NCBI GenBank assembly: GCA_020344215.1
Contig: CP070815.1
Span: forward strand, 2,664,644 to 2,728,643
Length of the DNA: 64,000 bases
Direction of reading: 5' to 3'
From: Gemmatimonadota bacterium
GTDB lineage: Bacteria > Gemmatimonadota > Gemmatimonadetes > Palauibacterales > KS3-K002
Shown: in pieces, positions 9,462 to 21,700 of the stretch
How the letters are laid out: each line of letters opens with the position of its first letter
Position numbering within the stretch: position 1 is the stretch's first letter
Translations under genes and position numbers: made by a program
The notes under the pieces: model-generated
The model's database searches: none
Told to the model about the DNA's origin: nothing
Seen by the model: the letters and a program-made list of their open reading frames with translations, nothing else

Positions 9462-11393
9462 TCAGTCGCCGGCGTACGGGTCCTCCGGCACCGCTACCGG
9501 CCGCCGCGGCGTCTCCACCACCTCAGACGCGATCTTCTTCTTGAGTCTCGAGCGGAAGAAGGCCAGCGCGTCGTCGGGCTGCCCGCGCTCCGTGTGATGG
9601 AACGCCTGCAGGACCTCGGCCCGGTCGCGGCCTGCTATCAGGTCTTTCACCTCGTTCAGCGGGACGCGGTCGTCGAGCCGCTTGAGGCCCTGCGCGATAG
9701 CGTCCTCGAACGGCAGCTCCTGGCGCGGCGCGAATAGCTCGATGCCATCGCGCCCACGCATCACGGCCGGCTTCGGAAAGCGAATGAAGACCGGCTGCGT
9801 GAAGTGCGGGTGCCTCACCATCAGATCGCCCTTAGGCAGGCTGGCCAGCTTGGTCTTTGTCGCCGGCGACAGCACCGAGTACCCAGGCGTCGCTAGCTCG
9901 TCCATGTCCATTCGGCCATAGATCGCAGAGCCGCAGTTCCCAACCACGCGCCGATGCACCTGCGAGCGGAACTGTTGTGCCCCGAACAAGACCAGGCCCA
10001 AGTAGCGGCCGCGCTCGCTTATGTCGAGCAACATCTTGCGAACGTACGTCTCGGGGCCGTCCGAAGGCGCGTACTTGTTCAGCTCGTCGGCGAACACGAT
10101 CACGTGCTTCACACCGAGCGTGCCCGACTCCAGCCCCTCGCGTAGCTTCGAGACTACTCGCGCGAACACCAGGTCCTGTGCCTCGGGCTCCACGTTCGCC
10201 ACATCGACGACATAAACGGCCCGGTCCTCGAAATCGCCCCACGGCAGATCGCTCACCGCATCGTCGTTCACCACCAGGCCGTGAGCCCGGCTCACGATCC
10301 CGTTCAGCCGGTTACGCACCTTGCGGACCGTCGCCGTGTGGTGCGTCATCCAGCGATCCGACCCGCTCTGCTCGCAGCAGGCAAGCACATCGTCGAACCA
10401 GTCCTCCAGATCGCGGAAGGTGCGCACCAGGTGGTTGCGCATCACCGCGTGACCGGAGTCCGGCCCGAAACGCTGGTCGAGCACCCTGTCCCGTATGAAG
10501 TCGACCAGCGCGTCCGCTTTCGCGTCCAAGTCGTCACGGGTGAGTAGGACCTCAGAGAACTGCAAGACCTCCTTCAGGCCCCAGCGAAGCGGCCGCACGT
10601 TCGACATTAGCTCCGCGTGCGTCCGTAGCGTGTTGAGGTTCCAACCGTCCGCGCGATAGGGCGCGAAGTAACGTACGTTATCGAATGGCTCCGCCGGTAC
10701 CTTGAGCAGCCCGTACATATGCAGATCGCTCTCGTCCAGCTCGCCCGGCTGGTCGAGGAACAGCAGGTCGGACCCCTTCACGTTGAAGCAGACCGCCGCC
10801 ACCGAGCCCTTGTTCTCCGGCATGTGCTCAAAGACCGAGGCGAGCAGGAACTCGACCAGGCTGGTCTTTGTGGCCAAGCCGCTCACACCGGTGATGTTCA
10901 GGTGAGCCGCTTCCGGTCCCAACAGGAAGTCGGCGTCCAGGTAGACCCGCGCCTCGAGGCCACCGCTCGTGTAGAGGCCGAGCGGGATGCCGGTCTCGTT
11001 CTCCACCCCCACGTACGAATCCATGCGCAGCCCGACGACCACGTCGCTGTCGTCCGCCAGGTGAACCGCTCCCATCGGGACCGGCTGTACCGGCTCCTCC
11101 GGCTCGCGTCTGAGGACCGCTGCGGAGTAGAGTCGAATCTCCGGCCGTGCCGAGGGCGCGTGCGCCTCTGCCTCCGGGTCGGCATCGGCACCGATGTAGT
11201 CGTGAAGCGGCGACATGAGGTCGGTGTAGCTGAAACCCTCGACAACGACGCCGTAAACGGTCTGTGCCTCGGCCACGACCCTTACGATCGAGCCGATCCC
11301 GATCTGCGCCGCGAGACTGGTCCAGAAGTGGAACTCGTGTGTCGTATTGGGCTTGCGCTCGGTCGCGACGACGCGTCCAATGAGTTGAGTCAT
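9462..11393 (-). CDS. HerA/DUF87-type hexameric ATPase
   Basis: A 643-residue ATPase of the HerA-FtsK branch. An N-terminal HAS-barrel (residues 1-60, starting LIGRVVATERKPNTTHEF) precedes the motor domain. The P-loop is unusual: GVSGLATKTS near residue 170 has Thr where the usual Gly precedes the catalytic Lys. Walker B, VIVFADELNKYAP near 430, is a close match to HerA and DUF87 proteins. A C-terminal region after about 560 is rich in charged residues. In archaea HerA pumps DNA with the NurA nuclease during end resection by Mre11-Rad50. Here it heads an operon ending in SbcD and SbcC, which supports a resection role, but no NurA is visible. The ATG at 11393 lies just downstream of a 7-bp repeat element. 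Confidence 0.85.
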   Translation of the reverse strand: MTQLIGRVVATERKPNTTHEFHFWTSLAAQIGIGSIVRVVAEAQTVYGVVVEGFSYTDLMSPLHDYIGADADPEAEAHAPSARPEIRLYSAAVLRREPEEPVQPVPMGAVHLADDSDVVVGLRMDSYVGVENETGIPLGLYTSGGLEARVYLDADFLLGPEAAHLNITGVSGLATKTSLVEFLLASVFEHMPENKGSVAAVCFNVKGSDLLFLDQPGELDESDLHMYGLLKVPAEPFDNVRYFAPYRADGWNLNTLRTHAELMSNVRPLRWGLKEVLQFSEVLLTRDDLDAKADALVDFIRDRVLDQRFGPDSGHAVMRNHLVRTFRDLEDWFDDVLACCEQSGSDRWMTHHTATVRKVRNRLNGIVSRAHGLVVNDDAVSDLPWGDFEDRAVYVVDVANVEPEAQDLVFARVVSKLREGLESGTLGVKHVIVFADELNKYAPSDGPETYVRKMLLDISERGRYLGLVLFGAQQFRSQVHRRVVGNCGSAIYGRMDMDELATPGYSVLSPATKTKLASLPKGDLMVRHPHFTQPVFIRFPKPAVMRGRDGIELFAPRQELPFEDAIAQGLKRLDDRVPLNEVKDLIAGRDRAEVLQAFHHTERGQPDDALAFFRSRLKKKIASEVVETPRRPVAVPEDPYAGD

Positions 11394-11420
11394 GCTACCA
11401 CCGATGTCGTGCAGGCTCCT

Positions 11421-11538
11421 AATACTGAATACTGAATGCTGAATGCTGAACTCCCAGATGTAGCACGCCAGCCCATCGTCGGTCGGCCAACTCCCACATC
11501 AGCATTCTTCATTCAATATTCTACATTCTACATTCGGA
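11421..11538. repeat. Inverted arrays of degenerate heptamer repeats (element 1)
   Basis: The 186-bp gap between carB and the HerA-like gene is AT-rich. It contains a left arm (11421-11452) made of 7-bp units AATACTG AATACTG AATGCTG AATGCTG. A right arm (11501-11537) reads on the other strand as GAATGTA GAATGTA GAATATT GAATGAA GAATGCT. The arms could fold into an imperfect hairpin. Related arrays lie near 28486-28677 and 33998-34059. Confidence 0.8.
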
Positions 11539-11579
11539 ACCTGCCTCGACCCCTCTGTTTCCTATCCACCGTGTCTCTC

Positions 11580-14831
<3,252 letters not shown>

Positions 14832-15103
14832 CTAGGCCAGTGAGATCCTCCGTGGTGTGGCTGGGTAAGCGCGCTCCGTGCCCAATTCTACCCGGCCGAG
14901 CCAAGTCGCGCCAGCGCTGGCGGCCCGAGGGGGCGAAGCATCTGCAGGCCGCCCTCGGTAAGGCAGAACAGGAATGTCAGCCGTAGCACAAATGACCTCA
15001 GCTTCAGCATCCTACCTGCCAGCGCGCCATTGCACGGGCCGAACCGACGAGCGACATTGCGCAGTCTTTGGCAGGTGACACTGAACCACTTTGGAGCGAC
15101 TCG

Positions 15104-17359
15104 ATGACAGCGAACACCTACGGAGCACACGGTATTTGGGTTCGACTCGTGCTTCTCCCCGCGTTCGTTCTGACCGCGGGGTGCAGCACGTCGACCGCCC
15201 CTGTAAGTGAACCTACGCCCGCCGCTCCGGAAGCGGCGCCGGTCGAGGTAGCGGAGCCCGCCCCACCGGCTCTCGAGATGGCGGAGGTCGAGGAGATCGA
15301 GGCCGGCGAGTTCGACAACGGCAAGATGTGGACGTTCGAGTATGCGCCGCTTGAGTACTTCGCCGACACGTACGGCTTCCAACCGGACGACGCCTGGTTC
15401 GAGAAAGCACGGCTCGGCACCTTGCGAATCCGGCGTTGTTCCGCCTCCTTCGTTTCGCCGAACGGACTGGTGCTCACCAATCACCACTGCGCCCGCGAGA
15501 ACGTGTCCGAGGTGAGCGGGCCCGGCGAAACTCTGCTCGATGACGGCTTCTACGCCGCCAGCCTGGAGGAAGAGCGCGTCACGAGCCAGACGGCGGACCA
15601 GCTCATCGCCATCGAGGACGTGACCGCCGAGGTGCACGCGGCTCTCGAAGGGGTGGCCGACGCGGAGCGGGGCGCGGCGCTGGCGGCTATCGGGAACGAG
15701 ATCTCCGAGCGAATCGCCGCCGCACATGGCGGTGACGACGCCGGTGTGCTGGTCGAGGTCACCGCACTGTGGGACGGCGCCAGGTACTCGGCCTACGTGT
15801 TCCATCGCTATACGGACCTGCGCCTCGTGGCGGCACCCGAACTGCTCATCGGCAACTTCGGCGGCGACTACGACAACTTCACCTATCCGCGCTACAACCT
15901 CGACTTCTCATTCTTCCGCGTATACGACGAAGCCGGGAACCCGCTCCGGTCTGAGCACTGGTTCACGTGGAGCGAGGCAGGTGTCGAGGAGGGCGACGCC
16001 GTGTTCGTGATCGGCAATCCCGGCGGTACGAGCCGTATGCAGACCGTGTCCCAACTCGAGTGGCGCCGGGCGGCCAGGGACAAGGCAATCCACGACCTAT
16101 ACAAGACCCGCGCTGACGCCTTACAAGCCTTCTACGACGAGGACCCGGAGACCGGCGAGCAGATGGACCTCCGTAACGAGATCCATGACCTGCGGAACCA
16201 GGAGAAGTTTTACCTTGGCACGTGGCAGGGGCTGCAGAACCCTGAGTACATGGCGCGGCGCCGCGACTCCGAGCGCAAGTTCCGCGCGGCCATCGAGAGC
16301 GATTCGGCGCTCAACGCGGAGTACGGTGGGTTGCTTGACCAGATGGCGGAGATCCAGAGGCGGAAGACCGAGTACGCCGCCGACTTCGGCGCGTTCCTCG
16401 CCTTCGGAATCCCCGACTACGATGCGGCGATTCTGCTGCGCGCATACCTAGCTTACCTATACGTGAGGTACCGTAGGGCCGGTGCGCCTGCGGCAGCGCT
16501 CGAGGACTTGAAGGGCGACCTGCTCTCCATCGCGGACCAGCCGGTTGCACTGCAGCGAGAGCTACTCGCGGCACGACTCGAGGACTTCGAGCGTAACTTC
16601 GGCGCCCAGAGCGAGATCGTGCGGAAAATCTTGCAGGGACGCTCCCCCGAGGCTGCCGCCGAGGCGATGGTGGCGAACTCAGCGCTCGCCGACTCCGCAA
16701 GTACCGGCGCCGCTCTGCAGACAGGCGCGCTGAGCATGGACGACCCTGCAGTCCGAGTAATCGAGGCGATCGTTGACCGCCTGCGCACCTACCAGGCAGC
16801 GCTCCAGGGCCTCATACCGCAGGAAGACGCAATCACGGCCAGACTCGGCCGTGCCCGATTCGACGTCTACGGCACTGCGCTGCCGCCCGACGCGACCTCC
16901 TCGCCGCGCATCGCTGACGGCGTGGTTACGGGCTATGAGTACAACGGGACCATCGCGCCGGTCTACACGACGTTCTACGGCCTTTACGACCACTACTATT
17001 CGTATGGGGGCCGTGACTGGGACCTGCCGGCGCGCTGGCTGAGCCCGGCTTCCAGCTTCGACCTCTCGACGCCACTCAATTTCGTCAACACAGCAGACAC
17101 GACCGGTGGAAACTCCGGCTCGCCGGCGCTCAACGCCGACCTCGAGATCGTGGGACTGATCTTCGACGGCAACATAGAGGGCCTTGCCGGTGACTATATC
17201 TACGACGCCGAGGTCAACCGCTCCATAGCCGTCGACGTCCGCGGCATACTGGAGGCGCTGGACGAGATCTACGACGCCGACCGCATCGTACTCGAGCTGA
17301 CCACCGGACAGCTCGTCGACTCCGAAGAGGAAGCAGACGCCGTTATGACTGGCAGGTAA
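15104..17359 (+). CDS. S46 family dipeptidyl-peptidase lipoprotein, DPP7-like specificity
   Basis: A 751-residue secreted serine peptidase that removes N-terminal dipeptides, a route to amino acids from extracellular protein. The start at 15104 follows GGAG by 7 nt and gives a lipoprotein signal with lipobox LTAGC (Cys at about residue 27) and then a Pro/Ala/Glu linker. The S46 triad is recognisable: His in LTNHHC near 130, Asp in GGDYDNFTYPRYN near 258 and Ser in TGGNSGSPALN near 670. The residue 18 positions after that Ser, in IFDGN, is Gly. In characterised enzymes Gly here gives DPP7-type preference for bulky hydrophobic P1 residues, whereas Arg gives the acidic preference of DPP11. It is monocistronic and divergent from carB. 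Confidence 0.93.
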   Translation: MTANTYGAHGIWVRLVLLPAFVLTAGCSTSTAPVSEPTPAAPEAAPVEVAEPAPPALEMAEVEEIEAGEFDNGKMWTFEYAPLEYFADTYGFQPDDAWFEKARLGTLRIRRCSASFVSPNGLVLTNHHCARENVSEVSGPGETLLDDGFYAASLEEERVTSQTADQLIAIEDVTAEVHAALEGVADAERGAALAAIGNEISERIAAAHGGDDAGVLVEVTALWDGARYSAYVFHRYTDLRLVAAPELLIGNFGGDYDNFTYPRYNLDFSFFRVYDEAGNPLRSEHWFTWSEAGVEEGDAVFVIGNPGGTSRMQTVSQLEWRRAARDKAIHDLYKTRADALQAFYDEDPETGEQMDLRNEIHDLRNQEKFYLGTWQGLQNPEYMARRRDSERKFRAAIESDSALNAEYGGLLDQMAEIQRRKTEYAADFGAFLAFGIPDYDAAILLRAYLAYLYVRYRRAGAPAAALEDLKGDLLSIADQPVALQRELLAARLEDFERNFGAQSEIVRKILQGRSPEAAAEAMVANSALADSASTGAALQTGALSMDDPAVRVIEAIVDRLRTYQAALQGLIPQEDAITARLGRARFDVYGTALPPDATSSPRIADGVVTGYEYNGTIAPVYTTFYGLYDHYYSYGGRDWDLPARWLSPASSFDLSTPLNFVNTADTTGGNSGSPALNADLEIVGLIFDGNIEGLAGDYIYDAEVNRSIAVDVRGILEALDEIYDADRIVLELTTGQLVDSEEEADAVMTGR

Positions 17360-17385
17360 GCACCGCCCAGGCTCTCGAGCACCAA

Positions 17386-17446
17386 GTGGCGACAGGCGGT
17401 CTCCGATCCCTGTACCCAACCAGGATCGCAGACTGCCTGTTGGCAC
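17386..17446. terminator. Long hairpin between convergent genes
   Basis: A left arm at 17386-17412 and a right arm at 17421-17446 are complementary over about 26 bp, with two mismatches, two G-U pairs (in the plus-strand RNA) and a one-base bulge around an 8-nt loop. There is no T-tract. It lies between the S46 peptidase stop and the stop of the minus-strand PLP enzyme, so it could end transcription from either side or protect both 3' ends. Confidence 0.6.
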
Positions 17447-17507
17447 TCAGCCCTATAGTCCCACCTCGGCAGTTGACTCCAGCCCCCGAACGTCGGCGCG
17501 GACTATC

Positions 17508-18719
17508 TCAGCCCCTAAGCGCCTGCTCGAAGTCGGCGATGATATCTGCCGGGTCCTCCAGCCCGACGCTCACCCGGATGAGGTTCTCCGAGATCCCGGC
17601 CGCGGTTCGCTGCTCAGGGGTGAGCCGTGCGTGGATCATCGACGCCGCGTGCACGGCCAGCGTCTCGGTGCCGCCCAGGCTCACCGCCCGCCGCGCCAGC
17701 TGCATCCGCGCCGCGAAGCTGCGCGCCGCTTCGAAGCCGCCCGCCAGCTCGAACACGACCATCCCGCCGAACCCGTCCATCTGCTTCTTCGCCAACTCGT
17801 GCTGCGGGTGAGAGGTGAGTCCCGGATAGTAGACGCGCTCCACACCTGAGTGCGACTCGAGGAACTCGGCGACCGCTGTGGCGTTCGCGTTGTGCCGCGC
17901 CACGCGGAACGGCAGCGTCTGAATGCCTCGCGCCAATAGCCACGATTCGAACGGGTGCGAGATGCCACCGTGAATGATGAGCCCGAACCAGAGGGTCTCG
18001 ATACGCTCCTTGTCGCCAACGATGACGCCCGCTGTTACATCGCTGTGGCCACCCAGATACTTCGTCGCGCTGTGCACCACCAGGTCGATCCCGTGCTCGA
18101 TGGGCCGCTGGTTGATCGGCGTGGCGAATGTGTTGTCCATGCACGTCGTGATCCCACGCTGGCGGGCGAGTGCAGCGACGCCTGCCAGGTCGGTCACGGC
18201 CAGCGTCGGGTTCACTGGCGTCTCAACGAATATGAGACGCGTGTTGGGCCGGATCGCCGCCTCGAACGCTCCCACGTCCGTCAGCTCCACCAACGTCACT
18301 TCGATACCGTAGCGGGGCAGCCAGGTCTCCAGCGCCTTCATCGTGCCCACGTAGTGGCAGGTTTGTGCGATCAGGTGGTCGCCGTTCTTCAGGAGTCCCA
18401 GAAAGACCAGCATGATCGCTGCCATCCCGGAGGCCGTGACCAGCGCCGCCTCGCCGCCCTCCAGCCCGGCGATCGCCTCCTGCACAGCGGTAAAGTTCGG
18501 ATTCCCGTACCGGGTATAGAACGTCTCGGGCCGAGACGCGGTGGCCGCATCGGCCACCTCCCCAGGTTCACGGAAGGCAAAGGTCGAGCTCTGCCAGATC
18601 GGTGTCCCAATCGGAGCCCCCATCCCCGGCCCGTAGACCTCCGGGCCAGCGGCCGAGTGGATCGCCCGTGTAGCGACACCCCATTGGTTGGATTCCTGCT
18701 TCCTACCCTTGCTCATCAT
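17508..18719 (-). CDS. PLP-dependent trans-sulfuration enzyme (methionine gamma-lyase / cystathionine gamma-lyase or synthase family)
   Basis: A 403-residue enzyme of the Cys/Met metabolism PLP family (fold type I), acting in sulfur amino acid exchange. Seen: YTRYGNPNFTAVQ near residue 70, ALVTASGMAAI near 95, the PLP-stacking aromatic in THYVGT-like CHYVGTMK near 120, the aspartate of CMDNTFATP near 190 and the Schiff-base lysine in SATKYLGGHSD near 218. The C-terminus has SLGGTETLAVHAASM near 350, shared by methionine gamma-lyases and cystathionine gamma-lyases. Sequence alone does not separate gamma-lyase, gamma-synthase and O-acetylhomoserine sulfhydrylase; methionine gamma-lyase or cystathionine gamma-lyase seems likeliest. 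It lies 51 bp downstream of the NAD-GDH gene's upstream neighbour side on the same strand and may be separately transcribed. Confidence 0.9.
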   Translation of the reverse strand: MMSKGRKQESNQWGVATRAIHSAAGPEVYGPGMGAPIGTPIWQSSTFAFREPGEVADAATASRPETFYTRYGNPNFTAVQEAIAGLEGGEAALVTASGMAAIMLVFLGLLKNGDHLIAQTCHYVGTMKALETWLPRYGIEVTLVELTDVGAFEAAIRPNTRLIFVETPVNPTLAVTDLAGVAALARQRGITTCMDNTFATPINQRPIEHGIDLVVHSATKYLGGHSDVTAGVIVGDKERIETLWFGLIIHGGISHPFESWLLARGIQTLPFRVARHNANATAVAEFLESHSGVERVYYPGLTSHPQHELAKKQMDGFGGMVVFELAGGFEAARSFAARMQLARRAVSLGGTETLAVHAASMIHARLTPEQRTAAGISENLIRVSVGLEDPADIIADFEQALRG

Positions 18720-18770
18720 CCCTCCGTTCTCGGACGGCCCGCCAGCCGCTCCTGACAGATCCGCAGCAAA

Positions 18771-21700
18771 TCAATCTCTGCCCCCTAGGATGCCCCTCGA
18801 CTGGCGCACGACCTCCCGGGTCGCGACGGCCAGCGCAGACACGTTGATGTTCTCGGGAACCACCAGCTCCCCAAGCACCTCACGAATCGCGCCCAGACGC
18901 GTGACGTGCCGCTCGCGTAGAGCATCCAGCCGTTCGTCGATAGGCGTCTCTTCGGAACCCAACGCCAGCACGGCCAGCGTCAGATTGCGACGTGCCTCGC
19001 CCATGTCCTGCATCAAGCCCTGAACCGCACGTTGCTCCCACACATCCTCGCCGGCCGCCATGTTGAGCAACTCCAAGAGTAACGCAAAGTCCACCTCATC
19101 GGTGAGCGCGAAGTACACGCGCCCCACATCGGCTACGGAGAAGCCGACTTCCTGCGAGATACGCGTGATCTCCATCAGCTCACCGAGGAACTGAAGCGCC
19201 GCCATCTTCTCCGCCGTCTCCCGCGGCACGCCGCCCGACTGCAGCTCCGCCAGCGTCGCTTCGAACGCCTCGCGCTGCGAACCGAGCAGCATGCTGGGCA
19301 GCACGACGTTCAACTCGGCCACAGGCCCCTTGAAGGTCTCGATCGCCGCGCCGATCCCCGGCTCCCGCGGCAGATTCTCCACGGCCCAGCGGACCGTACG
19401 ATCGAGGATCCCCTCCAGCGCCAGCAACCAGCGGAGTTCCTGGTCAGCGGAGATCGACGCCTCGTTCTTTTCGATCCGCTCGAGCAGGTCACCGACACCA
19501 GCGATCTCCGCCGCTACGAACCAGCCGCGCGCAACATCGACCGGCGACGCGCCCGTATCGCGTGTGACGGTCGGCACCAATGTGCAGCCCATGAGATCGA
19601 TCAGCCTGCTGGTGAGCACCGTGGCTGCGATCTCGCGCCGCAGACGATGGTTGCGGAGGTCATTCGCGGTGACCCGCACGACGACGGGATCGGGGAAGTA
19701 GTCGTGCAACAACTGCACGAGTGCAGGGTCGTCCGGTAGCGCCGACTCGAGGATTGACCGCTTGAGATGCAGCTTGGCGTAGGCGAGCAAGATTGCCAGC
19801 TCCGGACGCGTCAGACTCTTTCCGAGTTCCTGCCGCTGCTGCAGGCGGCTCCAGCCCGGCAGAGACTCGAGCGAACGACTGAGTCCCGCGTTCTGCTCCA
19901 GGTAGTACGAGGCGTCGCGGAACTCCCCCAGCCGCTCCCTCGCCCTCAGCTGCTCGAGGCTGAGCGCCCTGGCCTGGGAGCGATTATTGCCCAGCACCAT
20001 CACGGCCACAATATCGGTCACCCGCTCGAGCATCTCGTTGCGCTCGTCCGGCGATAGCTCGCCTCGGTCGACGAGGGCGCGGAGCAAGATCTTGAGATTG
20101 ACCTCGTGGTCGGACATATCTACGCCGCCCGAGTTGTCGACGGCGTCAGTATTGATGCGGCCGCCTTCCAGAGCGTACTCAATGCGCGCCCGCTGGGTCA
20201 GCCCGAGGTTGCCCCCCTCACCCACCACCTTCACACGCAGCTGGTTCGAGTCGATACGAACGGCATCATTGCTCGAGTCGCCGACCTCGGCATGCGTTTC
20301 CTCCGGCGCCTTTACGTACGTCCCGATCCCGCCGTTCCAGAGAAGGTCGACCGGCGCCTGCAGGATCAGCCTGATCAGCGCCTGGCCATTCACCACGCTC
20401 TCATCGGCCCCCAGTGCTCGCCGCGCTTGCGGTGACAAGCGTATCTCCTTCGCCCCGCGCGGGTAGACGCCGCCGCCCTCGCTGATCAGCGACGTATCGT
20501 AGTCCAGCCAGCTCGACGTCGGCAGGCGAAAGAGCCGCAGCCGCTCCTGGTATGACGTTTCGGGATCGGGGTCCGGGTCGATGAAGATGTTACGATGATC
20601 GAAGGCGGCGATGAGCCGGATGGTCCGGCTGAGGAGCATTCCATTGCCGAATACGTCGCCGCCCATGTCGCCAATGCCGACGACGGTCAGCGGCTCCCTC
20701 ATGATGTCCACGCCCATCTCACGGAAGTGGCGCTTCACGCATTCCCAGGCGCCGCGCGCTGTTATCCCTTCCTTCTTATGGTCGTAGCCGTGCGAGCCGC
20801 CGGATGCGAACGCATCGCCCATCCAGAAACCGTACTGCGCGGCGATCTGATTCGCCGTGTCGGAGAAGGCGGCCGTGCCCTTGTCGGCGGCCACCACGAG
20901 GTACGGGTCCTCACCATCGTGGGCGACGGTGTCCGGCGGATGCACCACGGCGCCGTCAACGATGTTGTCGGTGACGTCGAGAAGACCGGCGATGAAGTCG
21001 CGATAGCAATCGCGCACCTCGGCGCCGAGCTCGGCGCGATCCGTCGGCGGCCGCCTCAGGCAGAACGCGCCCTTCGCGCCACTGGGCACAATCACCGCGT
21101 TCTTGGTCTGCTGGGTCTTCACCAGCCCGAGCACTTCGGTGCGGAAGTCGTCGGGCCGCTCGCTCCAGCGGATACCGCCACGTGCCACCGCACCAAACCT
21201 CAGGTGCGCGCCCGCCACGCGCACGCTGTGCACAAACATCTCACGCGCAGGCCGCGGCTGTGGCATCTGCTCGATCGTTGCGCAGTCAAACTTGAAGGTG
21301 AGGCGCGGGCAGTCCAGCTCGCCACTCCTGTTCCTGAAATAGCTCGTCCGAACCGTCGCCTCGATCAGGTTGTGCAACCGTCTCAGAGTCAGATCATCGG
21401 CGATGCTGTCGACGGCCTGTAGCGAATCTCGGAAACGGTCGCCCGCCGCTCCCACCGCGACCGTTCGATCGCCCGTCAACCCAGGATCGAACTTCGTCCG
21501 GAAGTTCTCGAACAGCAGCCGTGCCACCTCCGGATAGACGATCAGTGCATCTGGTGCGGCGCGGCGGCTGGGCACGGCACCGACCTGAAACGCATAGGCG
21601 GAGTAAGCGCGCAGTACAGCCACCTCCTCCCAGGCGAGGCCGGCGCTGATCACCAGTCGATTGAGGCGATCGTTATCTGCCCGGCCGCTATGCACACCAC

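Noticed and set aside
14888..15805. A 305-codon minus-strand frame overlapping the S46 peptidase
   Set aside because: It has no domain-like sequence and overlaps the clear S46 gene; a high-GC shadow frame.
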